Source of the DNA: Verrucomicrobiales bacterium
GTDB taxonomy: Bacteria > Verrucomicrobiota > Verrucomicrobiia > Limisphaerales > UBA9464
Reading direction: 5' to 3'
Assembly: GCA_027483345.1 (NCBI GenBank)
Contig: JAIXUV010000137.1
Span: forward strand, 1-47,664
Length of the DNA: 47,664 nt
In this document: positions 30,595 to 39,036 of the stretch, piece after piece
Layout of the letters: each line of letters starts with the position of its first letter
Numbering within the stretch: position 1 is the stretch's first letter
Notes under the pieces: model-generated
Told to the model about the DNA's origin: nothing
The model's database searches: none
Seen by the model: only the letters and a program-made list of their open reading frames with translations
Program-made: the position numbers and the translations under genes

Positions 30595-32070
30595 ATGCAT
30601 TCTATGCAGCCTACTCCGAAATCCTATCGTTTCGCAGACTCCGCGAGCGGCACTACTATGTTGTTCGCAGCCGTCTTCGCGCCGTGGGCGTTTGGGGCGA
30701 CCCAGGAATGGTCGATTCGGACCCTGAATGCGGTGGGCTACCTGATGGGGGGCTTGTTGGCGTTCAAGTGGCTGGTCCGTTGGAAGGTCGATTTCGAACC
30801 TAGCCGTTGGAACGATGGGCGTGGCCGGAAATGGCCGGTCCGGGCCTTGGCAGCCGTGACCGTGCTGATCTTGGTCTATGTCTTGGTGTCCGCCCTGAAT
30901 GCCCGCGCCAGAATCGACTACACTTTTCTGCCCGGACAGGCTGTGGCCACCGGGATCGACATCGAGTATTCCGAGTCGGTGGCATGGCTTCCATCGAGCT
31001 ATGATGGACCGGCGACCCTTTGGGCCTTCTGGAAGTATCTGGCGATGGCGTGCGCCTTCTGGTCGGCAAGGGATTGGATCTTGGGGATGAGCCGACGGGA
31101 GCGTCGGATGTCGCAGGTGGAACGGGTCCAAAGTGCGATTCCTTCGGATCGACTTTCGCGTCTGCTCTGGACCCTCCTCCTGAGTGCTGCGGCCCTGTCC
31201 TTGGTGGGGATTCTTCAGCGTCTCGACGGCACGAAGAAGCTGCTCTGGGTTCTGAAGCACCAGAACCCGACTGAGGTCACTTTCGGGCCCTTTGCCTATC
31301 GTGGAACGGCCTCGGACTATCTGAACCTCATGTGGCCCATCGGCGTCGCCTTTTGGTGGTCGTTGAGGCGGCGGTTCCTTTGGGTCCAAGGGGCATCCGC
31401 CCGCGCCGGGAGCAGTCCCCATGTGGTGGTCCTGCCGTTGGTTGCGGTCATCCTCATCGGGCCATTCATGACTTCCAGCCGGGGTGGGATCCTGATCGAA
31501 GCCGCACTGCTTGCGGTTTGCGGATTGGTCCTGTGGATTTCGGGGCGACTGAAGCGCGGGGCCAAGATCGGCTTGGCTGCCGTGGCGGTCCTGTTGGTCG
31601 CCGTAGGATGGGGTCTGGGTGGCGCCCAGATGGCCAAGCGTTTCGAGACCTTGGGAACGGACAAGATGAGCGGGCGTGAGTACATCTACGCGAACGGGAA
31701 GAGGATGGCCTCGGAGTTCACTCCCTTTGGAAGTGGGGCGGAGACGTTTCCGAAGATCTACCTTCTATACCGAACCGGCTCCGGTCAGGCCTGGGAGGCC
31801 TATGCCCATGACGACTACCTGGAGGCCCGCATCACCTTTGGCTGGGTGGGCATGGCGTTGATCCTGGCAGCACTGATGTTGGTGCCGATCTCCGGCCTGC
31901 TCTCCGCAGGCATCCCCACTGGGCGGACGTTCCATCTGCTTTGGGTTGCGGCCTTGGGCGGCCTGCTGGTGCACGCGAAGTTCGATCCGCCATTTCAGAT
32001 CTACTCTATCCATTTCACCTTCCTCGTCCTCTGTGCGGCCCTTTCCTGCTTTACGCCGGCAAAGGACTAG
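30595..32070 (+). CDS. O-antigen ligase family protein
   Basis: 491 aa polytopic protein: 'FGPFAYRGTASDYLNLMWPIGVAFWWSL', 'GSGAETFPKIYLLYRTGSGQAWEAYAHDDYLEARITFGWVGMALILAAL' (Wzy_C-like H-x-D-x-L loop). Confidence 0.85.
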   Translation: MHSMQPTPKSYRFADSASGTTMLFAAVFAPWAFGATQEWSIRTLNAVGYLMGGLLAFKWLVRWKVDFEPSRWNDGRGRKWPVRALAAVTVLILVYVLVSALNARARIDYTFLPGQAVATGIDIEYSESVAWLPSSYDGPATLWAFWKYLAMACAFWSARDWILGMSRRERRMSQVERVQSAIPSDRLSRLLWTLLLSAAALSLVGILQRLDGTKKLLWVLKHQNPTEVTFGPFAYRGTASDYLNLMWPIGVAFWWSLRRRFLWVQGASARAGSSPHVVVLPLVAVILIGPFMTSSRGGILIEAALLAVCGLVLWISGRLKRGAKIGLAAVAVLLVAVGWGLGGAQMAKRFETLGTDKMSGREYIYANGKRMASEFTPFGSGAETFPKIYLLYRTGSGQAWEAYAHDDYLEARITFGWVGMALILAALMLVPISGLLSAGIPTGRTFHLLWVAALGGLLVHAKFDPPFQIYSIHFTFLVLCAALSCFTPAKD

Positions 32071-32121
32071 GAGGCCCTTTCGATCCTCAAGCTTCTGAAA
32101 ATCGATCGTATTGAAAAGCGG

Positions 32122-33174
32122 TTGAGAACACTCTTGGTCACGGGTTCCTCCGGCCTGATCGGCTCGGAGGTGGTGGCGGGCTTCTCGGCCGACGGCTGGG
32201 CGGTCCATGGCGTGGACAACAACATGCGCGCGGACTTCTTCGGTCCGCAGGGGGACACTCGATGGAATCTCGAACGGCTGAAGGAAACCCATCCGGCGTT
32301 CCAGCATCATGAGGTGGACATCCGCAACCGCGCGGCGGTAGTGGAACTGCTGAAGACGGTGAAGCCCGATGCGGTGGTGCACGCGGCGGCGCAACCGAGC
32401 CACGACCTGGCGGCGAGCCGGCCGTTCGACGACTTCGACGTCAACGCTGTGGGTACGTTGAACCTGTTGGAGGCTACGCGCTTGGCGTGTGCGGAGTCCC
32501 CGTTCGTGCACATGAGCACGAACAAGGTCTATGGCGATGCTCCGAACGAGATCTCCCTGAAGGAACTGGAGACGCGCTGGGACTACGCGGATGCGGCCTA
32601 CGACGACGGTATCCGGGAGACCTTCCGGATCGACCAGAGCAAGCATTCGCTGTTCGGGGCATCCAAGGTGGCGGCGGACGTCATGGTGCAGGAGTACGGC
32701 CGCTACTTCGGGATGGGCACGTGCTGTCTGCGGGGCGGGTGCCTGACCGGTCCGAACCACAGCGGCGTCGAGCTGCACGGCTTCCTGAGCTACCTGATCA
32801 AGTGCAACCTGGAAGGCCGCACCTATCGGGTGTTCGGGTACAAGGGCAAGCAGGTGCGGGACAACATCCACAGCTACGACGTGGTGGCCTTCATGAAGCG
32901 GTTCATCGACGCGCCGCGTAAGGGAGAGGTGTACAACCTGGGTGGCGGGCGTGCGAACTCGGTGTCGATCCTGGAGGCATTCCGGCTGATCTCGGAGATC
33001 TCCGGCAAGGAGATGAAGCACGAGTACGTGGACCAGAACCGTCAGGGTGACCACATCTGCTACATCTCGAACCTGGACAAGCTGAAAGCCCACTACCCGG
33101 GCTGGGACATCACCAAGAGTCTGCGCCAGACCTTCGTGGAGATCCACGAGGCTTGGTGCAAGAGGAAGGCGTAG
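32122..33174 (+). CDS. NAD-dependent epimerase/dehydratase, CDP-paratose 2-epimerase-like
   Basis: '[50 protein letters not shown]', '[13 protein letters not shown]', '[27 protein letters not shown]', '[14 protein letters not shown]'. Apparent TTG start. Confidence 0.8.
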   Translation: MRTLLVTGSSGLIGSEVVAGFSADGWAVHGVDNNMRADFFGPQGDTRWNLERLKETHPAFQHHEVDIRNRAAVVELLKTVKPDAVVHAAAQPSHDLAASRPFDDFDVNAVGTLNLLEATRLACAESPFVHMSTNKVYGDAPNEISLKELETRWDYADAAYDDGIRETFRIDQSKHSLFGASKVAADVMVQEYGRYFGMGTCCLRGGCLTGPNHSGVELHGFLSYLIKCNLEGRTYRVFGYKGKQVRDNIHSYDVVAFMKRFIDAPRKGEVYNLGGGRANSVSILEAFRLISEISGKEMKHEYVDQNRQGDHICYISNLDKLKAHYPGWDITKSLRQTFVEIHEAWCKRKA

Positions 33175-33192
33175 GGAGCGGAGAGCGGTGTT

Positions 33193-33220
33193 GGGCGCCG
33201 GGCGTCGGGCGTCAGGCGTT
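33193..33220 (-). repeat. GACGCCY heptanucleotide tract (reverse orientation) downstream of the CDP-paratose epimerase-like gene
   Basis: GGGCGCC-GGGCGTC-GGGCGTC-AGGCGTT. Confidence 0.9.
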
Positions 33221-33325
33221 GGGAGCAACGGACTATGGACTACAATCATCCCACTTCGTGTCCTCCGTGTCTCCGTGGCCAATCTTCACCTCATTTGGGA
33301 GAGCGGATGCCGGAGAGGTGTCCCC

Positions 33326-33360
33326 GGCGCCTGAAGCCTGTAGCCCGACGCCCGAAACCT
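33326..33360 (+). repeat. Degenerate heptanucleotide tract upstream of the NRS/ER-like pseudogene
   Basis: GGCGCCT-GAAGCCT-GTAGCCC-GACGCCC-GAAACCT, ending 8 nt before the ATG; contains GCCCGACGCCC, reverse complement of GGGCGTCGGGC at 33200-33210. Confidence 0.85.
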
Positions 33361-33368
33361 GAATTGAA

Positions 33369-33720
33369 ATGATCCTATTGCTCGGTGGCACCGGATATGT
33401 CGGTGAAGCGTTCCAGTGCGAGTTGGCGGGCCGTGGTCTTGCGTTCCGCTACCTCACGCGGGCAGCGGCGGATTACGGGCGGTTCAGCGTGCATCTTGGA
33501 CTGTTGCGGGAGTCGAGTCCGACGTTCGTGATCAACTGCGCCGGCTTCACGGGCAAGCCCAACGTGGACGCCTGCGAATCGGCGAAGGCGGACACCTTGG
33601 TCGGCAACATCCTGTTGCCGCAGACGATCGCCCACGCCTTCGCCGCTGTGGGGACATGTCTCGTCGGGGCTGAATCTGCTAGGGTGCAAAGATCCTGGAG
33701 GACGACGCCTCATTGCACCT
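33369..33720 (+). pseudogene. Truncated/decayed paralogue of the NRS/ER-like reductase at 13163-14131
   Basis: 'MILLLGGTGYVGEAFQCELAGRGLAFRYLTRAAADYGRF...[40 protein letters not shown]' is collinear with the intact protein; frame is lost at about 33645, where the match to the '[15 protein letters not shown]' region resumes in another frame as GHVSSGLNLLGCKDP. Confidence 0.85.
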
Positions 33721-33890
33721 CGTTGCACCTCGTGGTAGCGGCAAACCACCCTCGTTCGAGCACGCGCACTCTCCTCTGGGCAAAGTTCGGCTTCTTCCAT
33801 CTGCCACCTTGGCTTCCCACTGAAATCGTCGAGAAGCCCCTTTGCAAATCTCGGCAAGGTGTGCCTTGGACATACGAGCAGGGGCAGTGC
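33700..33890 (-). mobile_element. ISL3-family N-terminal remnant, copy (d) (tentative)
   Basis: Reverse-strand fragments 'FQWEAKVADG' and 'MEEAELCPEESARARTRVVCRYHEV' vs copy (b) 'CQVMEAQVDSD' and 'VEEMAALWPEESARAGTTMTCHDHV', in different frames. Confidence 0.5.
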
Positions 33891-34256
33891 GACACTCTTG
33901 CAATATTGGGAAACGCCAACACATGTCGAGACGGCACGATCCCAAAAAATCCGTTTACGAAGTACAAGTGTATTGGAGTCTCTATTTTTGACGCTTCGCT
34001 TGCTACAATCCTTGCGTTATTGACTGCTTGAGCTTGATCCTCAAAGCCTATAATCGCATGTCTGGTTTGCGCAGCGGTGGCCGAACTCGGAATCTCTTTG
34101 GTTGCTAGTCACCTTATCTGGCGATCATCATATCGCTGCCACTCCGATCTCACACGTGACGCGGTTTAACTAAACTGTCCGCTGCAACTAACGGCGGCGG
34201 ACCGTTACGGTTGAAATCCAGGCTTCTCGGCGCCGCTGTCGCTGAGCTTCCGACCT

Positions 34257-35351
34257 ATGAACAACTTTAAACACGTTGATGCTTTACGCGGAATTGCTGT
34301 GCTTCTTGTCGTTTTGGTGCATTTTGGTCAGCTAGTGCCACCGGGGCAGATATTTGGATTCTTATCTAAGTTTGGCCAATATGGTGTTCAATTATTTTTT
34401 GTTATGTCAGCATTTACCTTGTGTCACTCGATGAAAAAGGTAAGAGAATTGAATTCTCGGAGCTATTCAAAATTTCTGATTCGGCGATTCTTTCGGATTG
34501 CTCCACTATACTATTTGGCGATCCCGCTATACTTTCTGTTTTCCTATATTTGCTTAAAATATCTAAGGCAGACTCCCTACACGTCAACAAATGATTACAC
34601 AATAAAGGCCGTTTTGTCAAATGTGCTTTTTGTTCATGGATTATATCAGCCTGGAAACAATACAATTGTTCCCGGTGGCTGGTTAATCGGTGCGGAGTTT
34701 CTCTTTTATGCAACTTTTCCATTTGTATATGTTTGGGCGCTAAGGCGTCGCATTATCATAGGCTTCGCTATATCTATTGCATTTGTTGCTACGATTATAC
34801 TTGTTCTGCTTCAAGGGAAAATCGCACGAATGGGTGAAATTGAAAATAATGGATTTGTATATTTCTCGGTTTTTAATCAGTATCCCTGCTTTGCGATAGG
34901 GATGTTATATTATTTCTATTCAAAGAATAATAGATTTAGATTAGGAATAGCAATGCTGGCCCCGCTAGGTGTGATATGTATCGTTCTATTGCACGATAGG
35001 CCATGGGGACTTTTTCTCACTCCGTTGTTCGCTGGAATATCCTCTGTTGGAATGGCGCAATATTTTGAATATCGCACCAGTCCCGACTTCCTTTCGAAGG
35101 TTGGTCGGCTTTCGTTCTCCATCTATATTCTTCACTTTATTCCTGTTTGGTTTTTTGGCAAAGTCTATCAATCATTTTTCCCATTCCATCTTAAAGGGGA
35201 GTTGGTTTCATTGATCATCTATATCTTCATTGTTGGAATTACATATGCAATCTCTTTGGTCTCAAATATGTATATTGAATTACCTTTCATTTCTCTTGGG
35301 CAAAAGTTGTCTAATAATATGAAAGAGATTGAGGCTCATCGGACTGAATAG
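34257..35351 (+). CDS. Acyltransferase family 3 (OafA/YrhL-like) membrane protein
   Basis: 'FKHVDALRGIAVLLVVLVHFGQLVP', 'GQYGVQLFFVMSAFTLCHSM', 'FLIRRFFRIAPLYYLAIPLYF', 'LSFSIYILHFIPVW'. Confidence 0.9.
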   Translation: MNNFKHVDALRGIAVLLVVLVHFGQLVPPGQIFGFLSKFGQYGVQLFFVMSAFTLCHSMKKVRELNSRSYSKFLIRRFFRIAPLYYLAIPLYFLFSYICLKYLRQTPYTSTNDYTIKAVLSNVLFVHGLYQPGNNTIVPGGWLIGAEFLFYATFPFVYVWALRRRIIIGFAISIAFVATIILVLLQGKIARMGEIENNGFVYFSVFNQYPCFAIGMLYYFYSKNNRFRLGIAMLAPLGVICIVLLHDRPWGLFLTPLFAGISSVGMAQYFEYRTSPDFLSKVGRLSFSIYILHFIPVWFFGKVYQSFFPFHLKGELVSLIIYIFIVGITYAISLVSNMYIELPFISLGQKLSNNMKEIEAHRTE

Positions 35352-35567
35352 CAAATTGTTATAACCTCCCGCGCCAACTACTGCTAATAGTTCGCTCGAG
35401 ACATATCCGTATTCAATTCGATTGCGGCCAGCACAAGGACACGCCTGGGTGTATTTGCACTGCGGAGCAGAGGTGCGCTTTCGTGTAGTCGTTGCAACAT
35501 ATGGCGCAGAATCGAGCCCGCTCTGTCAACAATGATCAAAAAGTGCTTTGTTATCTTCAGTGGTCTA

Positions 35568-35990
35568 AGTTTTGGGTGGGGAGGGTTTGCTTGCAACAAT
35601 GTAGAGCACGGCGGTCATGAATTCAACGGTGCTATAGCTGCGAATTCGACGTTTCACAGTTGAGAATATACTTTTCGCCCATTTCATTGAAGCCTTAGCG
35701 GGCCTTTGCTTTCGGCAACACGACGATCTTTGCCCACATCGCAGCGAACTAACCGCACCAGTGCCTGAACTGAAATGTTGTTTTCGAGGCATCCTTCCAT
35801 TTGTAGGTGCCGTTCGGCACCAGCCATATCTCGTACGCTGATGTAGATAATGGGAGGTCAAGAGGACGTGGACCTTCTGTGGTTGCTTTCTTAGGGTGAT
35901 TTAAGATCCGCGAGCTTGGTGGGTGGAAGCGAGCCGGGCCTTTGGTAGCGACGGTGAATCTTGCCGATATACTTGCGTTGGTTAGCACTG
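35568..35990 (-). mobile_element. ISL3-family C-terminal remnant, copy (e), frameshifted
   Basis: 'AYEIWLVPNGTYKWKDASKTTFQFRHW' vs 'AHEIRLVLQGINERKEANEARQKFQNW'; then, in another frame, 'MKWAKSIFSTVKRRIRSYSTVEFMTAVLYIVASK' vs 'MEGLNSLYSAVKRRVRGYRTVEYMIAMLHLAAGK'. Confidence 0.82.
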
Positions 35991-36030
35991 GTTTCTTGGT
36001 TCATCGCGGAGCTTCCTCGACTCTAAGGTG

Positions 36031-37013
36031 CTTTAAATGATACTGTAGCTACCGAGCCCCGAAAGATCCATGGATTTGGGATGAGAACGCTGTCGTTGGA
36101 TCTGCGAGAGAGGATCGTGGCGGCCTGTGATGGGCGACAGAGCACACAAAAGGAGGTGGCCCAGCGCTTCGGGGTGTCTGACCGCAGGGTGAGGAAGCTT
36201 CTGCAGCAGCGGCGTTCCATTGATCTGAGCTACCGCCATCCCTACTCCGGGCGGAAGGCCAAGATCGTGCCTGAGTACCGGGCTGGACTCTTGGCTCTGG
36301 TCGCCGCCCAGCCCGGCCTGACCTTGGCCCAGATCAAGGAGAAGCTTGCGATGACCAGCACGATGCCGGCCGTGCGCCAAGCGCTCGTCTCCCTCGGGCT
36401 GACATAAAAAAGACGCTCTATGCCGCCGAGCAAGGCCGAGCCGATGTCGCCGAAGCTCGAAAGCAGTGGCGGGCAGGGCAAGGTCAGCTCGCCGCCGGCA
36501 GTCTCGTCTTCATCGACTAAGCCGTGGCCAAGACGAACATGACTCGCCTGCGCGGGCGGGCCCCACGCGGACAACGGCTAGTGGCGGGTTGTCCGCATGG
36601 ACACTTGACAACCGCCACCATGATCTCCTCGGTCCGGCTCGACGGCACGAGCGCATGCATAACCTGCCCCGGGACTACCGACACCGAGGTGTACCAAGCC
36701 TACGTTCGCGAAGTGCTCGTGCCCACCCTGCGCCCCGGCTACATCGTCGTGCTGGACAACCTGGGGGCCCACAAGAGCGAGGCCACACTGGCGCTCATCA
36801 CGGCCGCAGGCGCACAAACCCGTTTCCTTCCCGCCTACTCGCCAGACCTCAACCCCATCGAGATGATGTGGAGCAAGGTGAAGGCGTTCCTCCGCGCCGC
36901 CGAGGCCCACCCATACGACGTCCTCCTCCAAGCCATCGCCCAAGCCCTGAAGGCGATCACTCCCGACGACGCCAAGAACTGGTTTACCCACTGCGGCTAC
37001 AGTTTAGTTTAAG
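36031..37013 (+). mobile_element. IS630-family insertion sequence
   Basis: Imperfect terminal inverted repeats CTTTAAATGATACTGTAGC (36031-36049) and GCTACAGTTTAGTTTAAG (36996-37013) flanking an IS630 transposase. Confidence 0.85.
36081..37012 (+). pseudogene. IS630-family transposase inactivated by a frameshift (about 36405) and a nonsense codon at 'FID*AVAKTNM' (about 36519)
   Basis: 'MRTLSLDLRERIVAACDGRQSTQKEVAQRFGVSDRRVRKLLQQ' ... 'VVLDNLGAHKSEATLALITAAGAQTRFLPAYSPDLNPIEMMWSKVKAFLR'. Confidence 0.88.
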
Positions 37014-37018
37014 ACGCT

Positions 37019-37333
37019 CTAGGGATGTCGGGAACTCACATGGGCGCCATTGACCAGACACACCCGGATCGAGGTCTTCTCCAGCACCTCGTACAACGCG
37101 ATCCAGTACACACCGGTGAACTCCATCGCAAAGGAGTCCACCCCGTGCGCCTGAAGCCTGTCCTGCAGCCGGAGAAGTTCCCGTGTCACCGTGCCAAACC
37201 GTTCCGCCGGCCCACCGGCAATCGACACGCAAATGTACTCGCTGCCGATGTCGCCGGCAGCCGCCTTCGGATTGATGATCCTCAACATCGCTCGGAGGCC
37301 GACGCCCGGGCCCAGACCACGTCGAAGAGACAA
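37019..37333 (-). pseudogene. IS110-family transposase N-terminal fragment, truncated at the IS630 boundary
   Basis: 'INPKAAAGDIGSEYICVSIAGGPAERFGTVTRELLRLQDRLQAHGVDSFAMEFTGVYWIALYEVLEKTSIRVCLVNGAHV' is IS110-like; similarity stops next to the IS630 right end at 37013. Confidence 0.85.
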
Positions 37334-37708
37334 AAACTACCAAACGGGATGACCGGACACCCATCCGGCCTCGCCAAGCAAAACCCCACCATGGTCCGGA
37401 ACCATTCTTTGCGACGGGCACTCATGGCACCAAACCGCTAGCGGCCACACTGCCCGAACGCCGCCTACGCTCGATCTACCAAGTTCATTGCATCATTGCA
37501 GCAAAACACCCCAATCGGTTTGGGTCGCGTCTTGGAGAGATTCCATCGCCAAAGATTACCCTAAGGTCTTTTTTTTGTAACTTGAAGATTCAGGGAGCCG
37601 TCTTCCCAAGAATTCCAAAAAGTATGTATTTGTCTGCAACTTATATTCATATTACTTTTGGATGGCTCTGTTTCAGCTCGCTTGTGTCAGGAAAGCAATT
37701 GTTGAGTA

Positions 37709-38842
37709 GTGCAAGTTAATCAAAAGTGTTCCACAGTGACAGAAAAAAAACAGTCTATCGTTTCAAAATCGGTATCGCAAAAGCTTGGGGTGATCTCCGT
37801 TATATCTATACTTTTGGTGCTGTTTAATCATTCTCGCCTCGACTCACAAACGGGAGTTGACTTCGAGACTCAGTTCCCGGGTTTGAGTACTGTTAATGAA
37901 ATGGTGTCAGCAATGACTCGGTTGAACAGGGTTCTGTTTTTTGGTATTGCAGGGTTCCTGTTCGGAATAGGAGCCCCATTTAGTCTCGAATCTCTTCTCA
38001 AAAAGCTGCGAAACCGATTCTGGACAATCTTTGTGCCGTATCTTTTCTCGATTATTCTCATAACTATCGGCATTCTAGCTGGGATTCACACTTTGGGCGC
38101 TGATTTTGTGGCGAGATCTCCGATGCTTTCGGCGGTTTCGAATTTGACTGACAGAGAGTTAGAGTGTTTGTTGATGATTCGGTACAAAGCCGGAGTCCAT
38201 CTATGGTTTATCGAATCATTAATGTTGAATATTCTGGCGTTCGGTCTCTTTTTTATCGCGTCGCGATGGAATCTATTCGCGCATTTGGTTGTCTCGTTCG
38301 CTGCTGCAGTAGGCTTGGTTTTGTTGTCGAATCAATATATTGAAGGGGCGTTCTATTTTTCTGTGGGAACGTTAGTAAGTCGGTGGGCGTGGATCTTGGA
38401 GATAAAGGATAGACGGCTTTGGGTGCTTTCTGTTAAATTGGGGTTGTGGTTGATTTCCCTTTTCTTTTATATCAGGGAGCAGAATGACGGTTCTGGAATT
38501 TCGTTTCCGATCCTTAGAGTTATTCAATCTGGGCTTGGTGCATCGCTGGTTTGGCAGGCTGTCGACTTTTTTCCTCAAGCTGTAGTCAACTTCCTGTTGG
38601 CGGTCGCTTCTTATACATTTCCGGTGTACTTGCTCCACTCACCATTTTTGATCGGCTGGCTTCGTCATGGATATATACGTATCATGCCGTCATCAACTGA
38701 GTCGTACGCTTGTGCATGGCTTTTTGTGGGGGTGCTTACTTATATCGTATCGTTTCTTGTTGCTAAAGCAATTGAGCGTATTTCTCCTAGATGTGCGGCA
38801 TTAGTTTTTGGAGGTCGGGGCGCGGCTCGCAAAGACAGTTGA
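37709..38842 (+). CDS. Acyltransferase family membrane protein
   Basis: Polytopic; 'LGVISVISILLVLFNHSR', 'LFFGIAGFLFGIGAPFSLESLLKKLRNRFWTIFVPYLF', 'HLWFIESLML', 'YTFPVYLLHSPFLIGWL'. Probable GTG start. Confidence 0.75.
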   Translation: MQVNQKCSTVTEKKQSIVSKSVSQKLGVISVISILLVLFNHSRLDSQTGVDFETQFPGLSTVNEMVSAMTRLNRVLFFGIAGFLFGIGAPFSLESLLKKLRNRFWTIFVPYLFSIILITIGILAGIHTLGADFVARSPMLSAVSNLTDRELECLLMIRYKAGVHLWFIESLMLNILAFGLFFIASRWNLFAHLVVSFAAAVGLVLLSNQYIEGAFYFSVGTLVSRWAWILEIKDRRLWVLSVKLGLWLISLFFYIREQNDGSGISFPILRVIQSGLGASLVWQAVDFFPQAVVNFLLAVASYTFPVYLLHSPFLIGWLRHGYIRIMPSSTESYACAWLFVGVLTYIVSFLVAKAIERISPRCAALVFGGRGAARKDS

Positions 38843-38894
38843 TGGTCTTTTGCGGAAGCTTTGGTTTCTGGAAGTACAAGGTATATCTCTAGCG

Positions 38895-38938
38895 TGGACG
38901 AAGCTGAGTCGATCGACAGGCTTCGTCCATTTTCTTGT
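38895..38938 (+). terminator. Probable Rho-independent terminator after the acyltransferase gene
   Basis: Perfect 10-bp stem TGGACGAAGC / GCTTCGTCCA followed by TTTTCTTGTT; the loop contains the palindrome GTCGATCGAC. Confidence 0.75.
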
Positions 38939-39036
38939 TCGTAACCTTGTATTCTCAGCGGATTGACTGTTGAAAACTATCGCTTTCGCTGCTTTCTCCA
39001 AAGGATTGGCGCTGGCAGCGTTGGGGCACTTCGATC

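Noticed and set aside
31765-33282. 505-aa reverse ORF spanning two genes
   Set aside because: Overlaps both the O-antigen ligase and the CDP-paratose epimerase-like gene; composition artefact of high GC.
36401-36416. A6G tract at the IS630 ORF junction as a programmed -1 frameshift signal
   Set aside because: The in-frame TAA uses the first two A of the tract, so the stop precedes any slippage; a second nonsense codon downstream (FID*) also argues for simple inactivation.
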